Notes: generated from the letters alone by a model not told the origin. 27,325 nt of DNA from Chara braunii (GCA_003427395.1 BFEA01000973.1:302100-329424); one strand, 5' to 3'. Positions 1 to 9,735 are shown, counted from the first letter of the stretch. Made by a program: numbers and translations.

Positions 1-1
1 G

Positions 2-375
2 CTATCTGGCTATGGTCGGATCTGAGGACGAAAAGTTCTTGAGTGAGTACACAAGCGCCGTAGGGTCGATCCTGAGTATAAACTTCCTCCCAAAGAAGTA
101 ATGCCTAAAGATTCTTAGGCAATGCAGGACCGTCAAGGCTTCTCTTTTAAACTGCGAGTAATTCCTTTCTGTTGAGTTGGGCGTTCGACTTTCAAACCTC
201 AGTGGCCTTTCCTTTCATTCACTGTCTGCCTGAATCAAGACGCCTTCCAGGGCGGTTGGCCCAGCGCCAGTTTCAACTATGAAAGCTCTTTCCATAGTCG
301 CATCAAAGTCTGGTACCCCCTGTACCAGACCTCCCTCTCTGAATTCCTTCTTCAATTCCTCCACCACTTCTTCTT
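2..375 (-). pseudogene. RNase H domain of Pol (broken, cut by window)
   Basis: After a frameshift near 370, the minus strand reads a Ty3/gypsy RNase H start of the RT-RNase H linker type, with the landmark FIVETGAGPTALEGVLIQ followed by RPLRFESRT, ERNYSQFKREALTVLHCL and FGRKFILRIDP. These match the usual order: first catalytic block, then the ERNYS helix, then the FILRID block. An in-frame TGA lies at 215-217 and a TAG at 2-4. In the first block the position where this family normally has the first catalytic Asp (ETDAGP) reads Gly. The domain therefore looks catalytically dead as well as interrupted. It continues past the left edge of the window. Confidence 0.8.
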
Positions 376-1224
376 GATGGTTCCCCATTCCCATTCCTGA
401 TCCTTCCGGACTAGCTTCCTTAGATGCTCTATTTTGCTAGCAAATCTTTCTATGAATCTCCTCCAGAACCCACAGGTACCAAGGAAACTTCGAACTTCAC
501 CCACATTTCTGAAGGGCGTGGGCCATTCCAGGATTTTGTTAGTCTTCTTCTGATCAGGGCGTCGACCATGTTCGTTGCAAACGTATCCCAAAATGGTCAC
601 CTCCTTTACACAATGTCTCGACTTCACTCCACTGGCGGTGAGGTTGTATTCTTCTAGTAGTGATAGGACTTCTCTCAATCCCTGAACATGCTCCCATACA
701 AACCTTCTTACCTCTGGAGCCATCTCTGACTCATCCTTCTCAATCGGGCCCTTAACTGCAAGATCATCTATGTATGGTTCGGTGATTCGAGGGCTGATTG
801 ACTGCATTACCCTGATCATGCTTTATTGCACCATGGCCACAGCATTGGTCCATCCTTGCAGCGCAACATTCATATGGACTAACCCTCTTGGCGTGTGCAT
901 CGCCGTGATGGGATGGTCTGCCGGATAGACTGGGAACTGGTCATATCCGGAGTAGAGGTCGATGAGTGACACAATCGACCTCCCTGCACAAACTTCTGAC
1001 AACTGGTCTGCGTTAGGCAATCCTCCAGCATCCCTTACGGTTACCGCATTTAGTCGCTGGAGGTCTTGTACCCATCTGAGTCTCCGTTTGACTTTTAAAA
1101 AAAAAAACAAGGAGACGTGTACGGTCCACTGGAATATCCTGCAACATCCGTACGGATTTTTCCATCTAGGTACTCTACCACCCTTCTGCAATCTTCGGGG
1201 TTGGGTACTTAGCTTCTCGGACAT
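352..1224 (-). pseudogene. Reverse transcriptase domain of Pol
   Basis: This is the core of a retroelement reverse transcriptase, which copies element RNA into DNA. Visible blocks in order are LRWVQDLQRLNAVT, then SLIDLYSGYDQFPV with the first catalytic Asp (residue 89 of the 823-1224 stretch), the TAMHTPRGL and GWTNA blocks, then YIDD (residues 16-19 of the 352-819 stretch) with the paired catalytic Asps. RSFLGTCGFWRRFI marks the thumb/connection. A TAA at 823-825 splits the domain in frame between MVQ and MIRVMQ. Upstream of about 1100 the frame is wrong; the expected finger residues are scattered over other frames around a run of As at 1097-1106. The catalytic residues survive but the gene cannot make a full enzyme. 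The family call is very secure. Confidence 0.93.
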
Positions 1225-1516
1225 TCCATGGCTCGTGAGGTACAGTATGAATGCGGATCATCTCTATCTTGTCCACATCCAACCTCCCATATTGATCATC
1301 GTTAAATGCATATGCCCCATGCTTTTCTCGTAACAGCTCTTTCACCAATTCCTCCTCTTGCCTTGTCAGAAATCCAGGTTCCCCTATTATCAATTCTTCC
1401 TCAGTCTCATCGTTGATACGACAGGGCCAATTCTGGATGCCTTCCCTCATTCGCTGTATCAACTCCCTTTCCTGATCATAATACACATCTTCTTCTTGAC
1501 TTACTATGACTGGCAC
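1175..1516 (-). pseudogene. Pol segment just before reverse transcriptase
   Basis: A 113-codon acidic stretch ends in the motif RIHTVPHEPWNVREAKYPTP, which in this type of Ty3/gypsy Pol lies directly before the RT fingers. The segment includes ELIQRMREGIQNWP, an EEELIIGEPGFL block and LREKHGAYAFNDDQYGRLD. It probably links protease to RT and supplies the N-terminal RT fold. After YPTPK the frame is lost: the next residues belong to the overlapping 823-1224 frame, so there is at least one indel around 1175-1200. Upstream the frame breaks again near 1520. I infer the role from position and from the general appearance of the family. Confidence 0.8.
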
Positions 1517-1533
1517 AGGGTGGCTTTTCTTGT

Positions 1534-1731
1534 CTACCGTCTTTTACCTCCTTTTGGAGCGCTGCTTGAGTCCACCCCTAAAAAATGTTGACTTGCAGCT
1601 TGAGCATTCGACGCATGCGGCACTATTACCTGAGAAGAAGGAGGTGGTCGATAAACGAGATCGACCCTTCCCCCTTCCGGATCGTCTTGGATCCTTTCTT
1701 TGAGCGCCCTGACTGCGTCCGGCTCAGCCAT
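1534..1731 (-). pseudogene. Pol linker between protease and RT
   Basis: A 65-codon open stretch starts with MAEPDAVRALKERI and carries a Ser/Ala-rich tail ending in KRR. It sits between the protease region (ends 1832) and the pre-RT segment (starts 1516), offset in frame from both. I see no domain motif. It is best read as a frame-shifted part of the Pol linker, not as a separate gene. The frame of the upstream Gag-Pro reading runs to SDG-stop beside this start, so one base change in length would join them. Confidence 0.5.
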
Positions 1732-1831
1732 CCGATATCAGTTCCACTGCGTCACTGGTATTAGTTAGGCTCAGTACTAGCCCTTTAGATCCCTCATCAT
1801 CCGACTCTTCTTCTCCTTCTTCTCATTCTAG

Positions 1832-2872
1832 TTATCTCCTCCTATTTTCTGATTCCTCAAATGTGTAGGATCCGACATTGAGTCTGTTCTTCGAGCTGTG
1901 TGGGTCGGTATTTCTACAAGTGTTAACCTCAAAGTTTCCACTGGCAGGATCGCACAAGATGACGAACATGGTGTTGTCGTGCTTGTTCATAATGAGCGAC
2001 TCGGATTTGCACAGGAATGACCTGCCCAATAATATTGGGAGATCCAAGCTGGGCATAACGTAGAAACACGTACGTATCTTGACTCTTCCTATCTCTATCA
2101 CCACATTCGACGCAACCCCCGTGTACCTGGTCTTACCACTGGCTCCATTGAGAAACCCCCAGTCGTTTTCATCTACCTCCAATCCTAGTTTTACCGTCGT
2201 TTCTCCGTTTATAATGTTCATTTCTGCCCCGGTATCGACTATCCCAGGACACATCTTCCCCTTTATCATAACATCAATGAACCCTGTTCCCACGAACTTC
2301 CAGTCCATTTTGCTTTCTGCCGCGCTCCAATTTGCCTCCTTGGGAATCAGGTCCCCCATCCGGACCGAGGCCACTCTCCGACGTGATAACCTTGCCTTCA
2401 CTATTTCTCTTAACTTAGGAGCCGAAGCTAGAATTTCCTTCAGATTTAGCAATTTGTTGTGACCTTCTAGTGGCTTGTTTACCAGACCTTCCAGGTCTAC
2501 CCCTTCTTCGATTGACGTCTGGTACTTTCTCTTTTTGCTTGGTGCCTCATCCTTTTTGAATCTTTCATCCTTAACTTCACCTTTCCTTCTCTTAGCCCTG
2601 ATTTCCGCCTGCCTTTCTTCTTCCTCCCTAATCTTCTCATCCTCATCTTCGTCACCCTCTGCCATGATAGGCGACTCTTCCTCTGCTGGTTGGGAAGTCT
2701 GAGCTTGCTCGTTTGAAAGATTTCCTCCTGCAGGTCTTCTTGTAGCGAACGGAATCGTTCCTCTTACGCTTCTTTGACCCCCGCTGTTCTTTGTGGCCAT
2801 ATTGGCCCTCAACATTCTTGGGTTTGGCTCATTCGGCCCATCTCCCGATCCTCCACGTCCCATGGTAAACAC
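1832..2872 (-). pseudogene. Retroviral-type aspartic protease region
   Basis: This stretch matures the element's polyprotein. Its N-terminal 160 residues are charged and probably disordered, with a long Glu/Asp/Lys/Arg segment at about 72-118. The C-terminal half has the protease landmarks: GIVDTGAEMNII with catalytic DTG at residues 213-215, a Gly-rich flap-like stretch (LNGASGKTRYTG, 241-252), and the ILLGR motif at 280-284 that supports the active site. One DTG per chain fits a dimeric retropepsin. No stop falls inside these 346 codons. It lies in the same frame as Gag upstream, separated by stops at 2918 and 3041. The start at 2872 is only the first GTG after the preceding stop; the real protein probably continued from Gag. 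Confidence 0.9.
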
Positions 2873-2917
2873 TTCCGGGCATCTAGCCCCTTCTTTCCCC
2901 GCTTTTTCACATATCCC

Positions 2918-4717
2918 TTAAAGCCTCAAATGCAGTCTTTGCATCTTATTCATTAAGTCCTTCATCCTATCAAACGTGTCCCTGACGTTAATCCTATCAG
3001 TTACATCTTCCACCCGTATGACTGGTCCATCCTTTTCTTGCTACATGCTGAACATTCCAGGGGCGTTGAGACCCAGCGCGGCTATGCGAAGGGTCTCTTC
3101 TCTAGTGCCTCCCGGAATCTCAGGATCGATCGGCCTTCCTGTTCTGTTAAATACCTCGCCATCTATGTTTGATGTTATGAGTCCATCGCGCTCGTCAAGC
3201 TTCTTGACGTGACATCGTTTTACCGTATGTCCTTTGATCCCACAGTGGGTACAAGTACATTCACTGTAATATATTCATCCTCTTCCATAACCCTGTCCGT
3301 TCCATGACCCATTTCCTCTACCAAACCCCCTTCCATAGCCTTGGTTGTAACCACGACCATATCCTTGTTGATATTCTTGCCCTACAGGATTCGCACCCTC
3401 TTGGAGCTGACCCCAGTTTCCACCTTGATACCCACTTCCTCTATTTCCTACTCCTCGTTCCCCTAGTCCCTGATTTCTACCAGCATTCCTACCTCTTCCA
3501 CATCCTTGTCCTTGTCTTTGCCCTTGTCCTTGGGACCTGTTCTGGTTTTGTCCTCCTTGGCGACTCAATCCTGGTTGGTTCTGCCCTTTTAGTTGGAGTT
3601 GTCCTGTGTTTTGGTCTCCTCCCAAATTCTGATTCTGGGATAACATGGGAAATGAATCCTGCGTCGGCCATGGTCCTATCGGAAAATACTCGGACCATGC
3701 TCCCATAGGCGGGCCCACGGGCCATTGTCCGTACCGAGCCGTGCTTGTTGACGGCTCCTGTCCATACTGGACTATTGCTTGTTGAGTTACTTGCCCTTTT
3801 CCCGAGCCTTGTCCTCCGATGGCGAGATTCTTAGCCTTTCTTTGACACTTTGTTAATTTGACCGCTTCTTTCGGTTCTCCTCCTTCGGCCTCTTCCTCTC
3901 CATCTTCCTCTTCCTTCCTCCTTTTTCCTGATGGCTGTGTCACTGTTAACACTTTCGATGGTGTCACTCTTTCCCTAAGCTCTTTTATCTCATTTGCCAT
4001 ATTGTTCAACACTCCTCTAAGTACACTATCCGTTCCTTGTATCGTCCCTACTGTCTTTCTTTTCTTTCGTTCGACCTTGATTTGGCGATGGAATACTTGG
4101 TCCATGTCTCCCGCCGTGATGTTCCTCTTTATGGTTTCCCAGGTTGTCTTCCTCCCGGCGACTCCCCCTCGGGTTAGTTCCATCGCCTCATACCCAGAGA
4201 ATTTTCCTAAAAATATGGCGCACTGTATCTCTTCAGACAACCCTGGGACCCTCTCGGCTGTCTTTTCGAATGTGTTAGCGAATGCCCTGATCGTGGTGAA
4301 ATCATCTCTGTTCATGTTATAGAGATGGTCAATCGTGAGCAAGCCATCTCCTAGCTTAAACGTCTTTTGCATGCCCCTTTTAAACTCAGCCCAATCATTG
4401 TTGGACTTTCTCACTACCTCTTCCACATCAGATGTGCATTCCCACTATACGTACTCGAACAACTGGGCAAACTTCTCGGCTGGTGTCAACTGGTTGAAGA
4501 TTTGCTCGAGCAGTTCTAACCAATGAGTCACCCTATCCCCCTTGAAAGGGAAGATGTCTATTATTGGTAGGTTAGACCTCTTTATCGTTCTCTTCTCTAG
4601 TAACTTGACGATTTCCGTCACGGTGATTGGCGGCCCTCCATCGGCGCTGACATCGCCCATCTTTTCCCCGTTTTCTTTCTTGGCTCCTGCTAGACCGTAG
4701 ACCTTGTTAAGACACAC
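2918..4717 (-). pseudogene. Gag polyprotein with CCHC zinc knuckle (interrupted)
   Basis: Gag would form the element's particle and bind its RNA. The N-terminal part (4717-4450) contains the FPFKGDRVTHWLELLEQIF stretch, typical of retrotransposon Gag capsid domains. Next come NDWAEFKRGMQKTF, a lysine-rich basic region, and a long Gln/Gly-rich tail with repeated GYGRG and QGQ motifs. A perfect CX2CX4HX4C zinc knuckle (CTHCGIKGHTVKRC) lies at 3212-3253. All of this is in one frame, but TAG at 4445, TGA at 3275, TAG at 3041 and TAA at 2918 break it, with the knuckle after the second stop. No ATG fits the N-terminus; a TGA lies shortly upstream of 4717, so the true start is lost or frameshifted. 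Confidence 0.88.
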
Positions 4718-4814
4718 AAAACAACCATTGATCCACCTTCTTCGTCACTATCTTGACGTACCCTTTATTCTTGTCACTTAATTTTACCCTATGTGACTTT
4801 ATACTCTTTTTCTC

Positions 4815-5669
4815 TTAACCGAGTATTTCTTCTAGGAGCACCCAGTCCCCGTGCCAGAAGCTTTTAACCATACCAAATAAAGAGGGGATTTCATCTATAA
4901 ATTCTTCAATACATGCCTCCCGGCAAAGATTGCACCAGTAGGCCGAGAGATTTTCAAAACGGTAGATGCGTAGGTACGTGTTTACTACGCATAGTACATT
5001 ATAAAAGTCCCTTTCTTTTAATCTTGGTCCCATTTCTAGGTATAGACAGTAAATGACGTCTGATGCCTCGAATTCGAAGCCCATTTCTGGAACTGATTGG
5101 GCCGCGAGTACTGCTCGTTCCACATTTTCTACTCCCCAAAATGCTTCTTCAATTACGAAATTCGGAAGTGTGGCCCTAATGTACCTTGTCAGATACACGA
5201 ATTCGACGGCCCACTTCGTTTCGATCAACTTTATAACCTCCCCTTCTTCTCCCCAGTACATCCTTCTAGAAAATGTCTCAAGGGTCATTCCGGCCGTCAG
5301 AACATACTTAGAGATGGGGCGACTTTCCCCTACCGCGAGGTCGATCACGTGCGTCCTCCAGAGAAGGGTCGATAGATAAAGTGTCACCTTTACTATTGCA
5401 TGTTTCTCTCTCGTAGTCCACCCGGTTTCTACCCACAGGAAGGCTTCCTGTCCTATCGGTAGCCCACACCATAAGTCAATTTCTTCATTCTCATCTACCG
5501 CTTTTTTTGGCAGTGTCATTTTCACCCCTCCTTCCTTTGACTTTGGCAAGTTGATCAGAAAACTCTGATCAACGAACCACATTAAAGGGGCCATCCTGGT
5601 ATTCCTGTTACAACACCCAAAGAAAGAACCTTTCCTTTCATAGTAACCGCTCAATTTCTCATTTCTCAA
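4815..5669 (-). CDS. Unrecognised element ORF B, homologous to ORF A
   Basis: An intact 284-codon frame lies inside the element between the upstream ORFs and Gag. I do not recognise its family. The sequence is rich in Trp, Tyr and Glu, looks mostly helical in the second half, and has no obvious signal peptide or membrane span. Two blocks match ORF A just upstream: residues 66-99 (LWCGLPIGQEAFLWVETGW...) and 138-226 (YIRATLPNFVIEEAF, then YCLYLEMGPRLKERD). It ends with WVLLEEILG, which also has a counterpart near 5720 in A. B is the longest unbroken frame here apart from the protease and Gag stretches, in contrast to the stops in A and Gag. The ATG at 5669 is the first in frame; M30 or M51 are other possible starts. 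An extra capsid-like or accessory protein is possible but unproven. Confidence 0.6.
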   Translation of the reverse strand: MRNEKLSGYYERKGSFFGCCNRNTRMAPLMWFVDQSFLINLPKSKEGGVKMTLPKKAVDENEEIDLWCGLPIGQEAFLWVETGWTTREKHAIVKVTLYLSTLLWRTHVIDLAVGESRPISKYVLTAGMTLETFSRRMYWGEEGEVIKLIETKWAVEFVYLTRYIRATLPNFVIEEAFWGVENVERAVLAAQSVPEMGFEFEASDVIYCLYLEMGPRLKERDFYNVLCVVNTYLRIYRFENLSAYWCNLCREACIEEFIDEIPSLFGMVKSFWHGDWVLLEEILG

Positions 5670-5699
5670 TAATTTTCTATCTTAGTCTTTCCTAAACAC

Positions 5700-6406
5700 C
5701 TCTTCTTATTTGATCGAGGATCCCCTGCTTCAGTTCCTCCCAGTAGACATGCCTATCTGCCCAATCATATTGACGGATACGAATCGAGCCGTGATAGTAT
5801 ATTTTGTCGATCCCTTTCTTCGATCAAATGCCCTATCTCTAGGTATATGTAGTATACCAGCAGAGGGGTAGATGCGTGATATTCTCTCTCAGGTATCGCC
5901 ATTGCGGCCTCCGCAGCCATTTCCACTCGGGTCCTCCTTCCGAAGGCTGCATTTACGATGAACATGGGAAGGGTTTCTCTTAGATATGCTGCTGGCAGAA
6001 GAAATTCGTTTGCCTTCCTTACCCTCACAGTTTCTGTGACCCTCTCAAATCCATTCAGACCAGCATCTCTTCTTCTAGATTCGAGCGCGGATTCTGCTAT
6101 CCATAATAGTCTAGAGAGAGATCGATCAATACCTAATACTAAATTTATTATAATAGCTTGCAAATTTTCTGATTCGATATACATGGTAACCTTCTCTACC
6201 GCACAATTTTCACCTCTAACTCATCCAGACTCAACCCAGATGAAAGTTTGTTCCCCCACAGAAATCCCCCAACAATACCTTGTCTCTTCATTCTCTTCGT
6301 GGCGACTGGGAAGATTCATCAGAAGGCCACGCCTCATTTGCACGGGTTCTCTGACCGTGATTTGGTATAGGGCGGAAGCTATTCTTTGTTCGTCGGTACA
6401 CTCCAC
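5700..6406 (-). pseudogene. Unrecognised element ORF A, broken paralogue of ORF B
   Basis: Two open stretches, 6406-6221 and 6184-5765, are one frame split by a TGA at 6221-6223. ORF B has Trp at this place (WVETGW against WVESG-stop), so the TGA is probably a mutated TGG. Shared blocks include GEQTFIWVESG and, at residues 64-130 of the second stretch, YLRETLPMFIVNAAF and YYIYLEIGHLIEERDRQNIL. After 5765 a different frame reads VYWEELKQGILDQI, resembling the end of B. A seems to lack the segment of B between about residues 228 and 270. The function is unknown. Position and similarity suggest that A and B arose by tandem duplication inside the element. Confidence 0.6.
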
Positions 6407-6525
6407 CTACCACACAACACAATCCAGCCCACACCCCCTTTCATTTAGCTAGCAGACTTCCAACCCTAGGATCTGACTAGTTTTTCCTTTTTATTTCCGC
6501 CACCTTCTCCAACCGTTTTGGACCC

Positions 6526-7034
6526 TTATATAATCTTTTTATACAATAAGTAAGATATAAACCCACAGATCTCTAATTGACACAATATAAACATTAGGAG
6601 TGATAGACACATCCTCCTATCAGGAGATGCAGACTGCGAAACCACAGGAGGATCAGGTACACGTGGTATCTCGCGGGGCCCTTGTTGTTGAGGCATGGGA
6701 AAGACGGTCAACTGCCTCTCTTGAGACAGTGGGTAAGGGCTATGATGCGGGCGACTTGGCAGCTCGAAGCGTGGTGAAGATTCTCCGTAACGCCTTGCGT
6801 ACCTATATGAATAATAAGCCATTTCATCAGGGTCTGGGGTATGCATGCGCCTCTCCTCCCGATACCTCATTGCCCTCAATCCTTCGTCCTTTTCTTCTAG
6901 TTCTTCATCATCTTCTTTCCACTCCCCCCTTTCTCTGGTCAAGTCTACAAGCCTTTCAAGCGCCTTCCCCTGTTTGCCGCCTCTTCCTCTACCAGTTCCG
7001 GTCCCACGGCCCTTAGGTGCCTTATTCGTTAACT
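6526..7034 (-). pseudogene. First element ORF, Gly/Arg-rich then acidic
   Basis: The frame is open from a TAA near 7035 down to 6526, but no ATG begins it. It starts with a basic low-complexity stretch (KGRGTGTGRGRGGKQGK) followed by ALERLVDLTRERGEWKEDDEELEEKDEGLRAM in two halves of basic and acidic character, then an Arg/Tyr-rich part and a Pro/Gln-rich part up to about 6610. The last 28 or so residues are hydrophobic and are probably out of frame. It lies about 210 bases downstream of the primer-binding site, where a Gag-like first ORF would begin. RGG-type sequence suggests nucleic-acid binding, but no domain is recognisable. Confidence 0.45.
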
Positions 7035-7242
7035 CTTAGTATAAATAGGACAATTGTACTTATGTGTATTTAGTCTCTATCTTACACACTGATTTATTTG
7101 GAGCAACTACTCGTTACCAGCTATCCAAGTTACCGTACTCTGCTTTAGAATCTTAGCCAATTCCCTAATTTTTAATGATTGTCGTTTTGCCAGGATCTTG
7201 CCTTACCCGAGTTCGTTCACTAAGGACCTCGGCTAGAAGCGA

Positions 7243-7262
7243 GATCCCCGACAACGGCGCCA
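7243..7262 (-). other. Primer-binding site, tRNA-Asp type
   Basis: On the minus strand the sequence TGGCGCCGTTGTCGGGGATC starts 2 bases after the LTR end. From memory of plant elements, the 3' end of tRNA-Asp gives TGGCGCCGTTGCCGGGG, so this matches with one C-to-T change. Its place between LTR edge and leader fits the priming of minus-strand DNA synthesis. Confidence 0.8.
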
Positions 7263-7264
7263 CC

Positions 7265-7700
7265 TGTCGCGCGCGGCGGTCCCATACCCAGACGCAAGGT
7301 AGTTTTTGTGTCGGACCTCACGGTCGTGTCACGGAGTTTCTTTGTCACTTTACGCAATACTAACTCTGGCCATGCGCGTGTGCTATCCCTCTCGCGACTC
7401 CCTACGACAGGTTAGGGATCCTTCGAGGTACAACATTACCTCCACCTGCGGGAGTTGTCACCATCCCTTAGGTGGGCGTATCCCTGCTGAGCTACTGACC
7501 CATGTGCGGAGACTTTTACATGCAATCGCAGAGTTAGGTCAGTCAAGGGCGTTTCCTCGATCGTCGTAGCATAGGCATACGCGTGGTAGAACACCTTAAG
7601 ACTGACCCGTATGTCGTGCCTCGATGTGCTAACTTCCCCGGGCCGACTATCTAATCAGGTTGACTTCTCAGACAGTCTTCCACGCTAAGTTAACTATGAC
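7265..7700 (-). repeat. 5' LTR of the element (outer limit uncertain)
   Basis: The LTR ends in CA on the minus strand (TG at 7265-7266 on plus), 2 bases from the primer-binding site. Sequence from here to about 7620 aligns with 21184-21530 in the same orientation. The best conserved part is 7440-7490, a hairpin with arms CCACCT/AGGTGG and inner GGGA/TCCC. The outer TG end could not be fixed because no second LTR of the same copy is in the window. Confidence 0.7.
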
Positions 7701-7834
7701 AATGACTCAACATTTATTTTTGCTCATCATGTGAGAATGTCAAGGTCGATCTCCTTTGTAGTCTCATATTCTCTCAAACAGAAGCCTAGACAAATGACTT
7801 TCTGATCCTGACCAACTACGATTCCATTCACAAG

Positions 7835-7863
<29 letters not shown>
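7835..7863. repeat. TA dinucleotide microsatellite
   Basis: About 14 TA units. Frames reading Tyr-Ile repeats here are artefacts. Confidence 0.97.
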
Positions 7864-7865
<2 letters not shown>

Positions 7866-7904
7866 TCAAATAGAATTGCCCGGTAAACCGTAGGCAGAGA
7901 GGGA

Positions 7905-7906
<2 letters not shown>

Positions 7907-7971
<65 letters not shown>

Positions 7972-8127
7972 NNNNNNNNNNNNNNNNNNNNNNNNNNNNN
8001 NNNNNNNNNNNNNNNNNNNNNNNNNNNNNNNNNNNNNNNNNNNNNNNNNNNNNNNNNNNNNNNNNNNNNNNNNNNNNNNNNNNNNNNNNNNNNNNNNNNN
8101 NNNNNNNNNNNNNNNNNNNNNNNNNNN
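7907..8127. repeat. AT microsatellite running into an assembly gap
   Basis: At least 32 AT units reach 7971 and are followed by 156 Ns (7972-8127). The microsatellite probably caused the gap, and its true length is unknown. Confidence 0.97.
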
Positions 8128-9090
8128 ACGATTGTCGTGTCCCTTTGCCCGAATATCTCAGACGATCCAAAAATCCAGAACACAGCACAAACGTCCAACA
8201 CCTGTGCAGATGCAAGACATCACGTACACGCATACAGATGCAGACACAAAATGCGCTACAAGTGTCAACCTTTAATCCATTCATAGCAAGCCACTCACGC
8301 CCCAAAACCTTGAAAACAACATTCCTTCCTAAACCTGACTCCCCTTACCCCATTCCTTCACATTTTCAAAGACTTCTGAGTGTGATGTGAACAAATTTAG
8401 GTGTAGATACAGGAGGAAGATTTATCTGTTCCTTTCTTAGGTCTTGTCTTAGGTGTAGGTATCAAGCCATGTGGAAGTTGAGTCGGAGTTATACCGATCT
8501 GCTATCAAATGATAACATAATTGTTGTTGTCTTACGGATTACCCCGTAAGTTCTCCAAAGTGTGGAAACCTGTAGAAACAACACAGTCCAATAAAAATTC
8601 AACATCCCTCTTCCTAACTGAGATCTACAAAGTTCCTTCTAGACTTTGTGTCTTCTGTCTGACTCCTAACCTTAACTAATCGTTTGGGCTGTTGCCCTTC
8701 CGCTTCAGGTAGTGAATAATAGTTCACTCCCCTTTTTACTATCACGATAACTCTCCATATCCTCTTCACTATCTCATTCCTATCTCTTTTGGGATTATCT
8801 TATCTGAGTTCCCTTCCTTCTCCCAACACACCTGAACACATCATCAATCCAATCCGTGGAAAGGAATCTTATGGAAAGAAATCAGACAAATGGATAGTCT
8901 CTCTCCGAGGCAAGATCTCACTTATCCCCTCTCAGTAGAATCAGAGGTAATTAGTTAGGACCGAATGATGCAGATTGCGGAGAAAGTTAGCGGTGGCATG
9001 GCAGACCATTCAGGATATATCCACTGGAGCTTGTTTGACAAAGGCAAACCTTGTGGGTCTTGTCCTCTGTGCGCTGAAGCACATTTAGCG
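8128..9090. other. No gene seen; one short hairpin
   Basis: No coding frame is supported. A hairpin with arms CTTACGG/CCGTAAG lies at about 8531-8550. The stretch leads into the GATAAG array and could be part of the same non-coding element. Confidence 0.5.
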
Positions 9091-9116
9091 GTAGGCTTAT
9101 CCTATGGCTAGCCACT

Positions 9117-9735
9117 TATAAGGCACGTGTCCTTGAAACCTCGCTACTCTTATATCAGACTAGTTACTGATAAGGCAGGATTTCCCTGCTACTCTTATCA
9201 CTGGCTAGCCCTCAATAAGGCGGGTGTCCAAGGATCCTTGCTACTCTTATCACTGACTAANTCAGACTAGTCACTGATAAGGCAGGATTTCCCTGCTACT
9301 CTTATCACTGGCTAGCCCTCAATAAGGCGGGTGTCCAAGGATCCTTGCTACTCTTACCACTGAATGAATGTTAGATTGATCAATGATAAGGCAGCTGTCC
9401 TTGAAACCTCACTACTCTTATATCAGACTAGTCACTGATAAGGCACGATTTCCCTGCTACTCTTATCACTGGCTAGCCTTCAATAAGGCGGGTGTCCAAG
9501 AATCCTTGCTACTATTACCACTGAAAAGAATGTTGGATTGGTTAAAGATAAGGTAGGTGTCCTTGAAACCTTACTACTCTTATATCAGACTAGTCACTGA
9601 TAAGGCAGGATTCCCCGGCTACTCTTATCACTGGCTAGCCCTCAATAAGGCGGGTGTCCAAGAATCCTTGCTCTTACCAATGACCAAGCGTAAGGTTCAT
9701 CGGAGTTAAGGCAGACTTTCCCTGCTATTCTCACT
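9117..9735. repeat. Array of GATAAG...CTTATC inverted repeats (A-B-C units)
   Basis: Three hairpin types alternate. Type B (9169-9199, 9276-9306, 9437-9467, 9599-9629) has arms GATAAG/CTTATC and inner GCAGG/CCTGC. Type C (9214-9251, 9320-9358, 9482-9518, about 9644-9678) has ATAAG/CTTAT and a central near-palindrome CAAGGATCCTTG. Type A (9117-9155, 9385-9424, 9547-9583) contains GTCCTTGAAACCT. The spacers are themselves palindromes: GGCTAGCC after B and GACTAGTC before B. The order is A-B-C, B-C, A-B-C, A-B-C, then a worn copy at 9705-9735. A single N at 9261 sits where an A unit is missing, so the count there may be an assembly error. Confidence 0.9.

Larger units (their letters stand above)
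1..7700 (-). mobile_element. Degenerate Ty3/gypsy LTR retrotransposon, 5' portion
   Basis: The minus strand carries, in order, an LTR edge, primer-binding site, leader, three upstream ORFs, Gag with zinc knuckle, aspartic protease, reverse transcriptase and the start of RNase H. This protease-RT-RNase H order fits Ty3/gypsy (Metaviridae-type) elements; integrase would follow and falls outside the window. The copy is dead: in-frame stops are visible at 6221, 4445, 3275, 3041, 2918, 823, 215 and 2, and frameshifts occur around 5765, 1731, 1520, 1175-1100 and 370. Gag and protease share one frame from 4717 to 1832, interrupted only by stops, so the ancestor probably made a single Gag-Pro reading frame. 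The left end is cut by the window and the right LTR limit is approximate. Confidence 0.93.

Noticed and set aside
7727-8305. 192-codon minus-strand frame
   Set aside because: Made of TA microsatellite and Ns.
8145-8390. 81-codon plus-strand ORF after the gap
   Set aside because: No domain, no homologue recognised, begins at the edge of an assembly gap.
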